Of a stretch of 64,000 bases of DNA, positions 31,764 through 41,777 are shown piece by piece. How positions within the stretch are numbered: the first letter of the stretch is position 1; each line of letters starts with the position of its first letter. Below the pieces are notes generated by a model. It had not been told where the DNA came from. It saw only the letters and a list, made by a program, of their open reading frames with translations, and ran no database searches. This DNA comes from JAIPDZ01 sp034522175 (lineage in GTDB: Bacteria > Desulfobacterota > DSM-4660 > Desulfatiglandales > Desulfatiglandaceae): NCBI GenBank assembly GCA_034522175.1, contig JAXHLQ010000001.1:4464001-4528000 (forward strand), given 5' to 3'. The position numbers and the translations under genes are program-made.

Positions 31764-33101
31764 ATGACCCGCGTGCTGGATAAGAAAAAAGTTTCCATCG
31801 TCCGATATGAAAAATCGCTCGAGTCGGTCCGGAAAGCCGTTGACCTGTGCGGCGGATTGAATCGGCTCTCATCCGATGCAAAGGTATTTATCAAGCCGAA
31901 TGTGGTGTTCTGGACCCGTTTTGCATCTTTTCCCAAGTGGGGTGTCATCACGACCTCCCGCGTGATTGAGGACATGGTGGTCTTGCTCAAAGAACGGGGA
32001 GTTCAAAAAATCGTCATTGGAGAAGGAATTGTGCTGAACGATCCCAAGGATACGGAAAGCGCTCCACACGCATTTGAATCCCTCGGATATTATCGATTGA
32101 AAGCGCGATATGGTGTTGATGTGATCGATGTCCACAACCGGCCATTCAAGAAGGTGCAGCTCGACGACGGCATCTCTCTCGACGTTAATGGCGATTTTTT
32201 GGATAGCGATTTTCTGGTGGATATTCCCGTCATGAAGACGCATGCTCAGACCGTGGTCAGCCTTGGCATAAAGAACATCAAAGGAACATTGAACGTCAAT
32301 TCGCGAAAAAAATGCCACAGTGCCGATCCGGAAAAGGACCTCAATTATCATGTGGCCAAGTTCATTGAGATGATACCGCCCTGTTTTACCATGTTGGATG
32401 GCATTTACACCAATGAAAGGGGACCCGGGTTTGACGGCAAGATGAGGCGAAGCAATATTTTGGTGGGATCGTCGGACATGTTTTCCGCCGATAAAGTGGG
32501 CGCGAGGATTTTGGGTTTTGATGCTTCGGAGGTTCCTCACCTGGTCCATGCCTCCCAAAACACCGGGCGGCCAATTGACCTCAGTGACGTGGAGCCGGTC
32601 GGCGAGCCCATAGAAGATGTGGCGGCCAAACACCAATACGATTTCCCCTACGCCGAAGATGATGCGCTTCCATTGCCCATGAAACGAATGGGCATCGAGG
32701 GGCTGGCCTACCGAAAATACGATCTCAGTATGTGTACGTACTGTTCAAGCTTGAATGGCATTATCCTGACGGCCATCGCCCAGGCCTGGCAGGGGGAGCC
32801 ATGGAACGATGTGGAGGTCCTCACCGGTAAGCTGATGAAGCCCACGCCGGGGAAGAAGAAGACCATCCTCCTGGGGAAGTGTATGTATCTCGCCAATAAA
32901 GATGACCCCAACATCAATACGCTGATTGCGGTCAAGGGATGCCCTCCTTCCACCAAGAAAATCGTGGAGGCATTCAATGAAGCGGGTATTCCACTGACCC
33001 ATGATATTTTTGATGCCAGGGAAACGGTTCCCTCACTTTTCATGAAGAAATATGAAGGTCGGCCCGAGTTTGACGAGGCCTTCTTCAAGATCGACGATTG
33101 A
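31764..33101 (+). CDS. DUF362 domain-containing protein
   Basis: A 445-residue protein with the DUF362 core: VFIKPNVVFW near residue 45, ERGVQKIVIGEGI near 95, and DFLVDIPVMKTHAQTVVSLGIKN near 155. The C-terminal region has CTYCSS (about residue 322) and further Cys (GKCMYLA, GCPPS), which could bind a metal or cluster, though no ferredoxin motif is visible. DUF362 proteins are frequent in anaerobes and poorly characterised. No signal peptide, so cytoplasmic. Confidence 0.8.
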   Translation: MTRVLDKKKVSIVRYEKSLESVRKAVDLCGGLNRLSSDAKVFIKPNVVFWTRFASFPKWGVITTSRVIEDMVVLLKERGVQKIVIGEGIVLNDPKDTESAPHAFESLGYYRLKARYGVDVIDVHNRPFKKVQLDDGISLDVNGDFLDSDFLVDIPVMKTHAQTVVSLGIKNIKGTLNVNSRKKCHSADPEKDLNYHVAKFIEMIPPCFTMLDGIYTNERGPGFDGKMRRSNILVGSSDMFSADKVGARILGFDASEVPHLVHASQNTGRPIDLSDVEPVGEPIEDVAAKHQYDFPYAEDDALPLPMKRMGIEGLAYRKYDLSMCTYCSSLNGIILTAIAQAWQGEPWNDVEVLTGKLMKPTPGKKKTILLGKCMYLANKDDPNINTLIAVKGCPPSTKKIVEAFNEAGIPLTHDIFDARETVPSLFMKKYEGRPEFDEAFFKIDD

Positions 33102-33150
33102 CGAGCACCTGAAGCGCTGAAACCTGAGAACTGAAACCTGTATTCTACAG

Positions 33151-34701
33151 CTAAGGATCCCTCAATCCTTTTTTGTATATTTTACCTGATCCGGTTTTCG
33201 GGAGTGTGTCAATGAAATCGACGCTCTTGGGCGCCTTGTAACCAGCCAGTTCCTTTTTGCAGAATGAGATGATTTCATCTTCTGTGGCCTGTTCCCCGGG
33301 TTTGAGAACAATGCACGCCTTGACCGCCTCCCCCCAGTGCGGATGGGGCACGCCGATCACAGCCGCTTCCAATATGGCCGGGTGGGTGTACAGGACATTT
33401 TCCACCTCAGTGGAGTAGACATTTTCGCCGCCCGTGAGGATCATGTCCTTTTTGCGGTCCACAATGTTGACGTAGCGTTCCTCATCGATGACGGCCAGAT
33501 CCCCGGTGTAAAGCCATCCGTCCCGAATGGCCTTTTGGGTTTCTTCGGGGAGATTCCAGTATCCCGGGGTCACCGTGTCTCCTTTTACGATGATTTCTCC
33601 CACCTGGGTGTCGTCCATGGCCACATCATCTCCGTTTTCGTCCACGACGCGCAGATTTACGTTGATGAACTCCCGGCCGGTCTTTGCCTTAAACTCTAGT
33701 TGTTTTTCCCAAGGCAGGTTCCTGAGGTGATCCTTCAGGATCGATACGGTCAGATAGGGGCTGGTTTCGGTCATCCCATAGGTCTGGATATAGTCGCACT
33801 TGAAGGCATCAATGATCTTACGCACGGTTTCAGGGGCAATGGGTGCGCCCCCGCTCAGGACGACCCGTAGACTGGAATAATCAAAATCACTGATTTTTTC
33901 GTGATTGACCATCATGTTGAGCATGGTCGGGATCAGGTTTGACAGGGTGATCTTCTCCTTCTCGATCAGCCGAAGGACGTCGAGCGGCTCAAATGTGGGA
34001 ACGAGGACGTGTTTACCGCCGGCCCAGGTCACCGCGAAGGTGGCCCAGGCGTCAGCGAGGTGAAACAGAGGGGCCACATGGAACCAGTGATCCCTGTCGG
34101 TTAATTGGTACTCGGCGATGGTTCCCAGGGCATGGCTCTTCACATTCTTGTGGGTCAACATGACCCCCTTGGGGCGGCCCGTGGTCCCGCTGGTGTAATA
34201 GAGATGGGCCACATCATCATCGTGGATATCGATCATGGGCGGCGGTTCTTCGGGCTGGCCCCCGATGATCGATTCGTATTCCAGACCCCCCGATGGAACG
34301 GCCCGGGTCTCCGGTCGTGTCCAGATGATCTTTTCGATACCGGGAAGCCTGGCAGGAATCTGCTGTACTTTTTCACTGAACACGGATTGAGATATGAGGA
34401 TTCGAGATTGACTGTCCTCGAGGATCATGGTCAGTTCCTTGGTGGCCAGCCGGTGATTGAGGGGAACCAGGATGGACCCCAGGTGGGCTGATGCGAGATA
34501 GGCCTCCAGGAATTCGTGGGTGTTTTCATGGATAATAGCGATGCGGTCCCCTTTCCTGACGCCGAGATCCTTAAGGGCGTGGGACAGTTGCCATACCCGC
34601 GCGGCAAAGCGTTGATAGTCCATTCTCAGATCGCCGCAGACCACGGCCTCTTTGTTGGGGAAGAGGCGGACCGCCTTGGGTAAAAGTTCATTCAATGACA
34701 T
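33151..34701 (-). CDS. fadD: Long-chain acyl-CoA synthetase / AMP-dependent ligase
   Basis: Adenylate-forming enzyme (516 residues) that converts a carboxylic acid, ATP and CoA to acyl-CoA. P-loop-like motif YYTSGTTGRPKGVMLTH, then YGMTETSPYL, YTGDLAVIDEERYVNIVDRKKDMI and the C-terminal catalytic Lys region KTGSGKIYKK. All core motifs are intact. Chain-length preference cannot be read from sequence, so the gene symbol is only a convenience. Convergent with the DUF362 gene and followed upstream by a lipoprotein gene on the same strand. Confidence 0.9.
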   Translation of the reverse strand: MSLNELLPKAVRLFPNKEAVVCGDLRMDYQRFAARVWQLSHALKDLGVRKGDRIAIIHENTHEFLEAYLASAHLGSILVPLNHRLATKELTMILEDSQSRILISQSVFSEKVQQIPARLPGIEKIIWTRPETRAVPSGGLEYESIIGGQPEEPPPMIDIHDDDVAHLYYTSGTTGRPKGVMLTHKNVKSHALGTIAEYQLTDRDHWFHVAPLFHLADAWATFAVTWAGGKHVLVPTFEPLDVLRLIEKEKITLSNLIPTMLNMMVNHEKISDFDYSSLRVVLSGGAPIAPETVRKIIDAFKCDYIQTYGMTETSPYLTVSILKDHLRNLPWEKQLEFKAKTGREFINVNLRVVDENGDDVAMDDTQVGEIIVKGDTVTPGYWNLPEETQKAIRDGWLYTGDLAVIDEERYVNIVDRKKDMILTGGENVYSTEVENVLYTHPAILEAAVIGVPHPHWGEAVKACIVLKPGEQATEDEIISFCKKELAGYKAPKSVDFIDTLPKTGSGKIYKKGLRDP

Positions 34702-34729
34702 ATTAATTTCCTTTAATAAAATCTCATAT

Positions 34730-35473
34730 CTACTTTAGGGCCTGCTTGATGTCATAGACGAGATCCGCATACTTGCGGTTGTCTGGCTTAATGTCTTGAG
34801 CCATCAACGCATCCCGTAACGCCATGTTCAAGTCGCCCAACTCAGCCCAGGCCCTTGCCCTGCCATACAGGCTGGGTGCGGACTCCGGGACAATATCCAA
34901 TGCCTTGGAGAAGGCATTAATGGCTTCTTTGTACTCACCCAATTGGAATCTGGCCCATCCCATGTTGGTGAATAGGGTGGGGAGCTCGGGCCTCTGGCTT
35001 CCATATTTGGCCGCCTGCTCATAATCGGCGATGGCTTCTGCATACCCCGTTTTATAGAACCATGCGTCTCCTCTTGCCTTGTAAAGGTTGAACAGGCCAT
35101 ATTGCAACTTGGGTGTGGCCGCAGGGATTTCCATCGTGGAGTCATAGATCTCCGGCCGATAATGCCCCATGGGCTCTCCACCGGCAATCAGTCGCAATGC
35201 AGTGGTGAAGTCCATGATGGCGCGGTCGTAGTTTCTCAATTTGTAATATGCCCGCCCTCGGTTGTAGTAAATGACATAGTTTTCCCTTCCTTTTGGTGCC
35301 ATTTCCAGCGACTTGGTGAAATCCTTTGCGGCACGTTCATACTCCGCCTTATTGTACCAAGCCATGCCCTGATCATAAAAATCGGTCGCGTATCGCTGGG
35401 GTTCACCCCCGGCGCACCCGATTAGCCAAAGGCCCGCCAAAATCAGAAGCCAGAATAACTTTTTTCCCCCCAT
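34730..35473 (-). CDS. TPR-repeat lipoprotein
   Basis: Lipoprotein signal with lipobox (LFWLLILAGLWLIGC) followed by about five tetratricopeptide repeats, such as YDQGMAWYNKAEYERAAKDF, YNRGRAYYKLRNYDRAIMDF and YGRARAWAELGDLNMALRDA. Protein scaffolding in the envelope is likely. The frame opens at 35596, but the GAGGAGG site and signal peptide place the start at 35473, giving 247 residues. It ends 28 bases before the acyl-CoA ligase start. Confidence 0.85.
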   Translation of the reverse strand: MGGKKLFWLLILAGLWLIGCAGGEPQRYATDFYDQGMAWYNKAEYERAAKDFTKSLEMAPKGRENYVIYYNRGRAYYKLRNYDRAIMDFTTALRLIAGGEPMGHYRPEIYDSTMEIPAATPKLQYGLFNLYKARGDAWFYKTGYAEAIADYEQAAKYGSQRPELPTLFTNMGWARFQLGEYKEAINAFSKALDIVPESAPSLYGRARAWAELGDLNMALRDALMAQDIKPDNRKYADLVYDIKQALK

Positions 35474-35739
35474 TGACTTTCCTCCTCTCTCACATTGATG
35501 CGGAATTCGTCTTTCGATTCCCCAAACAAATTTGGATATTGTCTCATCAAGGTATGTAACGGTTCCATAGCATAATCCTTGAGATGGGTCAATCATTTCG
35601 CGTGATCATATCGACTTTTGAGGTTGTGCTGTCCTCGTGATGATCCCATTGATTTATGGACATTTTAGAGACTTGAGGGTATATAAGTGAACAGGCGGAC
35701 TGAAAACATGAATCACGGTAGCAGGAAAGAGACGATTCG

Positions 35740-36876
35740 ATGGATTCACGGGTAAGGATCATCGTCAATGCGGTTCCCCTGGTAAACGTGAATACAGGTA
35801 TCAGTCGGTATCTGAAGTGTCTCTACACCGAGATGGAAGAGCGCTATGGCGGTAGATTGGCCTTGGGGTATTTCGATGGCCGGCGCGTATCCGAACAGAT
35901 GCCCAGGGGACCGGTTGACTTGAATCAATGGACGAGAGGTGTAGACCTTTTCTGGAAGCTGCCGACTTATCCTGCCCTCTCCTTTAGAATCGTATTCCAT
36001 TTCATGAGGGAGATGGTGTTTCGCAAGTGCAGCCGGAAATTCGATATTTACCATGAGACAGGATTTTTTCCATACAGGGTGCCATCCAGTGTAAAAACCG
36101 TTTTTACGATCCACGATCTCTCCCTGATGCGATTTCCCGCTCATCATCCAAGAGAGCGTGTCTTGTATTCGCGCCTCTTTTTCAAACGCAGGTGCCGTAG
36201 CGTCGACCATTTCCTCGCCGTGTCCCAATTCACCGCAGACGAAATGCAAGCCTATCTCAATATTGCAAAGCGCGCCATAACCATTACGCCTGAAGCCCAT
36301 GACAGCGAGATCTTTTATCCGCGATCGCCTCAGGAAGTTGAGGCCTTTTTGCGTCGCTACGCTCTCCCTGACGCATACTTTTTATTCGTCGGGGGCGGGG
36401 ATCCCCGAAAGAATATGGATATGATTCCGATGGCCCTCGAAAGGGGAGGGATCGATATTCCCTTGGTGGTCACCGGTTGGTCCGGCTGGACCCAGCAAAA
36501 GATGAGCGAACGGGTCATCCCTCTGGGGTATGTCCCTGATGACGTATTGGCCACTGCTTATTCGGGCGCCCTGGCCCTTATCTTTCCGAGCAGTTACGAG
36601 GGATTTGGATTGCCGATCCTCGAGGCCATGGCGTGTGGCTGCCCGGTGATCACCGCGAGAAAGGCCAGCCTTCCCGAAGTGGCCGGAGAAGCGGCACTGT
36701 ACGTAAGTGATCCCCGGGATCCGGATGAACTTGCCGGCGTGCTGAGGAGACTCTCAGAGAATCAGGCCCTGACGGCCGAGCTTGAAAAGAAGGGGAAAAA
36801 GCGGGCCGAGGCGTTTTCATGGGAGAAGACCGCGGATGCGACGTTTACGGCATTCATGAAGGCACTCGATTCATGA
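35740..36876 (+). CDS. GT4-family glycosyltransferase
   Basis: Group 1 glycosyltransferase of 378 residues with a GT-B fold. The N-terminal half has FTIHDLSLMRFP and FLAVSQFTADEMQ; the C-terminal half has FLFVGGGDPRKNMDMI and the nucleotide-sugar motif PSSYEGFGLPILEAMACGCP with the E-x7-E arrangement. No membrane helices. Its stop overlaps the start of the next glycosyltransferase, so both act in one surface-polysaccharide path (inference). Confidence 0.88.
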   Translation: MDSRVRIIVNAVPLVNVNTGISRYLKCLYTEMEERYGGRLALGYFDGRRVSEQMPRGPVDLNQWTRGVDLFWKLPTYPALSFRIVFHFMREMVFRKCSRKFDIYHETGFFPYRVPSSVKTVFTIHDLSLMRFPAHHPRERVLYSRLFFKRRCRSVDHFLAVSQFTADEMQAYLNIAKRAITITPEAHDSEIFYPRSPQEVEAFLRRYALPDAYFLFVGGGDPRKNMDMIPMALERGGIDIPLVVTGWSGWTQQKMSERVIPLGYVPDDVLATAYSGALALIFPSSYEGFGLPILEAMACGCPVITARKASLPEVAGEAALYVSDPRDPDELAGVLRRLSENQALTAELEKKGKKRAEAFSWEKTADATFTAFMKALDS

Positions 36877-38053
36877 CACACACCCATCCTCTTGTTTTAC
36901 ATGATTTTTTCAACGCCCCGGACGGCGGTGGAAAGGTGGCCGCGATCTTGGCACGACACCTCAACGCCGAACTCTGGGCGGGTGATGTCCACGCAGATGC
37001 TTTCCCTCCCGACTATTTCAAAGGTATAACGCCTCGGAATCTCGACGCGTACACATCAGCGCCGTCCTGGCTCCGTTTTTCTAAAATCCTTCAACTCTGG
37101 TGGGCCTTTGCCCATTTCCCAGTGAGATCGGCGCCCTGGACCGTATTCAGTGGATCGTTCGCTTCACTGGCATACAATCGAATCTCGGGACACAGAACCT
37201 ATTACTGTCTGACGCCGCCACGCCTCCTGTATGACCAAAAGGGGTTTATCTTAAATCAAATTCCCGGCTGGCAACGCCCGCTTTTGAAAGGGGTGATGTG
37301 TTTTTATCGCCGGACCTATGAGCGATCCGTCGAACATATGGACCACATGATCACCATTTCTCAAACCGTACGACGTCGCATCAGGGAATACCTGGGACAT
37401 GACAGCCAGGTTATTTACCCGCCTTGTGAAACTGAGCGGTTTCGATGGATTGAAGGGGGCGATTTCTACCTCTCCACGGCGAGGGTGGATCCTTTGAAGC
37501 GGGTTGACCTGGTTGTAGGGGCATTTAAAAAGATGCCGGATAAACGGCTGGTGGTGGTGTCCGGGGGTTCGGATCTGCCGAAAATCAGAAGGATCAGTGC
37601 CGGTGCATCGAACATTGAGGTGTTGGGGTGGGTGGATGAGACAACGCTCGAGAACCTCATGGGGCGTTGCAGGGCAACCATCTATATTCCGAGGGATGAG
37701 GATTTCGGGATATCGCCCGTGGAATCGATGGCGGCAGGAAAACCGGTGGTCGGGGTCCGGGAAGGGGGGTGCTGGAAACCGTGGGGTTCAGAGGTCTGAG
37801 GTCTGAAGTCAGCGGTCAGCGGTCGAAAGAAAAAGATAAATGGAATAGCCGGGATACCTTTGAGAAGGGGCTTTTGATCACGAAGTGCGGGGTACTTGTC
37901 CCCGGGAACCGAAAAGTGGAAGATGTGGTCGAGGCGGTCCAATGGATGACGCCGGAGCGAGCTAGTGAGATGCGGGCGTTCTGTGAAAACAGGGCAAGGA
38001 AATTCAGCACGGACGTGTTTGTGGAAAAGATGCGTGAGACCCTTGAAAGGTAG
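36873..38053 (+). CDS. Second GT4-family glycosyltransferase (frameshifted, with an insert)
   Basis: GT-B glycosyltransferase, about 390 residues when joined. Start at ATG 36873 overlaps the previous stop (ATGA); the longer frame from 36819 is unlikely. Features: LVLHDFFNAPDGGGKVAAIL, HMITISQTVRRRIREYLG, FYLSTARVDPLKRVDLVVGA and IPRDEDFGISPVESMAAGKP. The frame stops at 37799 because one G is missing from the GGGGGG run at 37766-37771; it resumes as VLETV. Then about 34 residues with an RS-rich stretch (RGLRSEVSGQRSKEK) stand where relatives have a short loop before GVLVPG. The DNA there is a short direct-repeat element. Confidence 0.78.
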
Positions 38054-38383
38054 GGCGCTCAAAGCAAAAACCCTTGCCGGGCCTGTGATGTCACGGTTTC
38101 CGTCACCCGGCCGATTGCGCTTGACAGGGGATCGGCACCTCGATATATTTTTAGAAGTGATCCATTCGCTTCAATCCGTTCCACTCAAAAATGGAAAACA
38201 TGACCATCAACCTGCCGTCTTTCAGTCCCGATAGAATGCTTGATTTAAAGCATTGGGCCGTTCGCCCTCAAAAGGCATATTTCCAGTTCCACATGAGCGC
38301 ACACATGATGGGCTGATGCAGCCCGTTGACGTATGATCCTTTGGATTTAACCCTTAACCATCTAAATGTAAGGAGGGAGTGAC
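38054..38383. other. Intergenic region without a gene
   Basis: A hairpin GCCGGG (38076-38081) / CCCGGC (38106-38111) could terminate the glycosyltransferase transcript, though no T run follows. The rest must hold the promoter of the livK operon; I see no convincing -35/-10 pair. Confidence 0.4.
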
Positions 38384-39649
38384 ATGAAAAGCAGAGGTGT
38401 TTGGGTCGTGCTATTGGCTGTGATGTTCATGATGGTGCCGGGAACCAAAATAATGGCTGCGGAACCCATAACACTGGGTTGCCCGCTTTCCACGGCCTAT
38501 CTGTATGGATGGGATGCGGAACGGGCCATACGGCTGGCGGTTGAAGAGATCAATCAGAAGGGCGGCGTTAATGTGGGAGGGACCATGCGCCCGTTCGAGG
38601 TGGAGGTCATGGATACCCGGGATCTGGAACCCGGGGTGCCGGTGAGTGAAGCCCTCCTGGCAGTTGAAAAATTAATCTTGGAAAAAAAAGCGGATTTTAT
38701 CCTGGGCGGGCCGGTCCGCTCAGAGGCGGCCCTGGCCGCCATGTCCTTGTTGAGTAAATACAAGAAGGTCTCCATCGTCACCACAGGGGTGCTCACACCC
38801 AAATATCATGCCCTGGTGGAAAAGCAGTATGACAAGTTCAAGTACTGCTTTCGCATCCACGGCGAGGCCAAGTGGCTGGTTAAGGAAATTCTGACCTGTC
38901 TGATGGATATCCAGAAGGAATTTGGTCTGAACAAGCTCTTTATCATGGTGCAGGATGTGGCTCACGCCCGGGCCGCGGGTAAGATTTTGGGGAAACTGGC
39001 CAAGAAAAAGGGATGGGACGTCACGGGAATGGAGATCTACCCCACCGGCACCACCGACTTTTCCATGGGATTGATCAAGGCCAAAAAGACAGACTCCCAG
39101 GTGTTGAGCCTCTGGATGGATATGCCGGAAAGCTCCATTTTACTCAAGCAGTGGTATGACATGAAGATCCCGGCCCTTCCCTTCGGCTCCACCCTGGCTG
39201 CGGCCGAACAGCCCGGATTCTGGGAGGCAACCAAGGGAAAAGGAGAATACTGCCTGGCCAACGTGGTCAATGCGGGAAACGCCCCGAGTGAGGCTACCCC
39301 GTGGACCATGAAGTTCTACAAGGCCTACACGGATCGATGGGATATCGAGCCCGAGGGCCTGGGATGTTCCAGTAGTTACACCGCCGTTTATGTATTGAAG
39401 GCTGCTATTGAAAAGGCCGGCACCATTGAGTCGGATGCGGTGGTGAAAGCCCTTGAGCAGACCGACATGGTCGGGCCCTACGGCCGGGTGCGATTTACCC
39501 CCAAGGGGCATCAGATTATTTCAAGCTTCAATCCCGAGGACGGGGCCGTGGGGAGCATCTTCCAGTGGCAGGACGGCAAGCGCGTGGTCATTTTCCCCAA
39601 ATCCATTGCCAAGGGCAAGATTCAGTTACCGCCCTGGATGAAAAAATAG
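38384..39649 (+). CDS. livK: Branched-chain-type ABC transporter substrate-binding protein
   Basis: Periplasmic binding protein of 421 residues with a signal peptide (VWVVLLAVMFMMVPGTKIMAAEP). The type I fold is shown by ITLGCPLSTAYLYGWDAERAIRLAVEEIN near the N-terminus and FILGGPVRSEAALAAMSLLSKY. An AAGGAGG site precedes the ATG. First gene of livKHMGF. The family binds amino acids but also aromatic acids, amides and urea; the CoA ligase downstream hints at a carboxylic acid (inference). Confidence 0.9.
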   Translation: MKSRGVWVVLLAVMFMMVPGTKIMAAEPITLGCPLSTAYLYGWDAERAIRLAVEEINQKGGVNVGGTMRPFEVEVMDTRDLEPGVPVSEALLAVEKLILEKKADFILGGPVRSEAALAAMSLLSKYKKVSIVTTGVLTPKYHALVEKQYDKFKYCFRIHGEAKWLVKEILTCLMDIQKEFGLNKLFIMVQDVAHARAAGKILGKLAKKKGWDVTGMEIYPTGTTDFSMGLIKAKKTDSQVLSLWMDMPESSILLKQWYDMKIPALPFGSTLAAAEQPGFWEATKGKGEYCLANVVNAGNAPSEATPWTMKFYKAYTDRWDIEPEGLGCSSSYTAVYVLKAAIEKAGTIESDAVVKALEQTDMVGPYGRVRFTPKGHQIISSFNPEDGAVGSIFQWQDGKRVVIFPKSIAKGKIQLPPWMKK

Positions 39650-39737
39650 GGAACCCCTTTTATTTCAACGGATGGCTTTGAGGGTTTAAAGTCAATGCCA
39701 TTCACCTAAGGACTAAGTGGTTTAACCGTTATCCACA

Positions 39738-39808
39738 CGTCATTCCGGCGGAAGCCGGAATCCAGTCTTTCTAAATAGCTCTGGACCCTGGCTTTCGCCG
39801 GGGTGACG
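39738..39808. repeat. Palindromic intergenic repeat (REP/MITE-like)
   Basis: CGTCATTCCGGCGGAAGCC at the left end and GGCTTTCGCCGGGGTGACG at the right end form an imperfect hairpin of about 71 bases. This sequence type (GTCATTCCGGC...GCCGGGGTGAC) is a widespread bacterial interspersed palindrome. It separates livK from livH and may lower or protect transcript levels between them. Confidence 0.75.
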
Positions 39809-39893
39809 GGATAACCTCTTGACTTCAGGTCAAGTTAGGGTTTAGTCCACCATAAACTGCGAGCCGGTTTACGCTGAACGAAAAGTCGGACCT

Positions 39894-40760
39894 ATGGATA
39901 TCCTTATCTACGGAACCATCAACAGTGTGGCCCTGGCCCTGATGGCCCTTGGGTTTGCCCTGGTGTACGGCATCAGCCGGGTCCCCAATTTCGCCCACGG
40001 CGCCATCTATGTGTTGAGCGGGTTTCTCACCTGGACCTTTCTCCGCAGTCTCGGTCTCCATTATGCGCTGAGCATCTTTCTCACCATGGTGATCATCGGC
40101 CTTTTCGGGGCCTTGTTGTACCAGTTTGTGCTCATCCGCGTCCGGGGGATGGCCATTTCCGAGATTATCGCCTCTTACGCCATGGGATTGGCCATCCTGG
40201 AAGGCTTGCGATGGGGCGGTTTCAAGGGGATGAGCTACACCCTCCCGGTCTTTATCGAGGGGAGTTTTTCCATCGGTGGTATACCGGTGGATTATCAGCG
40301 GGTCCTCGTGGTGGGCGTTGGTGCCGCCATTGTGACATCCCTCTGGCTCTTTACCCATTACACCCGTCTGGGTCTTGCCCTCAGGGGAATGGCCCAGGAT
40401 GAGCGGGCGGCCCTGATGCTGGGGATCGATTCCGATATCATGGCCGTGGTGGCCATGGCCATCGGCGCCATGCTGGCGGGGGTTGCCGGTGTGCTCCTGC
40501 TACCCTTAGGCAATATTGTGGTGGAGGCGGGTTACAACGTGCTGATTCTGGCCATCGCCGTTTGTATCGTGGGGGGCTTGGGAAGTTGGATGGGAGCTGT
40601 ACTGGCCGCTTTCATCATCGGGTTTGCCCAGATCCTGACCGTTGTGTATCTGGGAAGTCATTTCCAGATGGTGGTGGCCCTTTTGGCCATTATCCTCACC
40701 CTCATTCTGAAACCCTCGGGACTGTTCGGTATGCAGAAACAGTTAGAAGAAAGGGTATAG
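39894..40760 (+). CDS. livH: Branched-chain ABC transporter permease LivH
   Basis: Integral membrane permease, 288 residues and about eight hydrophobic helices. Family marks: LALMALGFALVYGISRVPNFAHGAIYVLSG and RGMAQDERAALMLGID, the cytoplasmic loop that contacts the ATPase. Ends 3 bases before livM. Confidence 0.92.
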   Translation: MDILIYGTINSVALALMALGFALVYGISRVPNFAHGAIYVLSGFLTWTFLRSLGLHYALSIFLTMVIIGLFGALLYQFVLIRVRGMAISEIIASYAMGLAILEGLRWGGFKGMSYTLPVFIEGSFSIGGIPVDYQRVLVVGVGAAIVTSLWLFTHYTRLGLALRGMAQDERAALMLGIDSDIMAVVAMAIGAMLAGVAGVLLLPLGNIVVEAGYNVLILAIAVCIVGGLGSWMGAVLAAFIIGFAQILTVVYLGSHFQMVVALLAIILTLILKPSGLFGMQKQLEERV

Positions 40761-40763
40761 ACG

Positions 40764-41777
40764 GTGAACACGGAGCAACGCCGAAGGGAGAGGCTGGACC
40801 GGGGGATCAAGATCCGAACGGACGGACTGTATGCGCTCATGTCGTGGCGGGAGCTCTCTTACCTGACCGTGCCGAGACTGGTGCTCATCGTCGGCATGCT
40901 GGCCCTCCCGGTCATGGTGCCCGGCATGTACTGGCAAAAGGTGGTGACCATCGTCTGCATCTATGCTTTACTGGCCATCAGTTTTGACTTCCTGGCCCAT
41001 TATGTGGGTCTGGTGTCTCTCGGGGGCGCATTTTTCATTGGTGCCGGGGGGTATATTGCCGCCATTTTGAACGCCACCTACGGGTTGCCCCCCCTGTTGA
41101 CCATCCCCATTGCTACGGTGGTGGGGGCGATTATCTGTACCGTGCTGCTTCTTCCCTGTCTGCCGCTCAGGGGCGTCTACTTCGCCATCGTGACCCTCAT
41201 GTATCCCCTGATGCTGGCGCGTGTCATCGAGGCACTGGATATCCTGGGCGGCACCGACGGGATTATGGGGGTGGACAGCTTTGCCAATCGCTGGGTTGAG
41301 CAGTACGCTGTCATCGGTATGGTCCTGGTGGCACTTTTTGCTGTCAGACGGCTGGTGAACCTCGACATCGGACTGGTGTTCAGGGCCGTCATGGACAACG
41401 ACCAGGCGGTGCGTGCATCGGGGATGAACATCTCTTATTACAAGGCCATTGCCGTGTTCATCGGTTCGGCCCTGGGGTGCTTGAGCGGAGCCTGCCTGGT
41501 CCACATCTACATGTGGTGCGGTATTTCCCTCTTTGCCCTCGATTTTTCCATACTGCCCATTGCCGCCACGGTCATCGGCGGGGGCGGCACCCTGGTGGGA
41601 CCGGTCCTGGGGTGTTTGATTCTGGTCCCCATATCCGAACTCCTCCGGGAATTCGGGACCCTTCGAATCGTTTTCTACGCCCTCATCCTCATGGGATTTA
41701 TTGTGTTTCGAAGTGAAGGACTGATGGTCTATGGCGAGCGGAAGTATCATCAATTACAGCGATGGGTGAACGTATGA
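40764..41777 (+). CDS. livM: Branched-chain ABC transporter permease LivM
   Basis: Second permease, 337 residues with about nine to ten helices. GTG start at 40764, 3 bases after livH. It has a basic soluble N-terminus (about 30 residues) before the first helix. Family marks: LVSLGGAFFIGAGGYIAAIL, GTDGIMGVDSF and RAVMDNDQAVRASGMNI. The stop overlaps the livG ATG. Confidence 0.92.
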   Translation: MNTEQRRRERLDRGIKIRTDGLYALMSWRELSYLTVPRLVLIVGMLALPVMVPGMYWQKVVTIVCIYALLAISFDFLAHYVGLVSLGGAFFIGAGGYIAAILNATYGLPPLLTIPIATVVGAIICTVLLLPCLPLRGVYFAIVTLMYPLMLARVIEALDILGGTDGIMGVDSFANRWVEQYAVIGMVLVALFAVRRLVNLDIGLVFRAVMDNDQAVRASGMNISYYKAIAVFIGSALGCLSGACLVHIYMWCGISLFALDFSILPIAATVIGGGGTLVGPVLGCLILVPISELLREFGTLRIVFYALILMGFIVFRSEGLMVYGERKYHQLQRWVNV

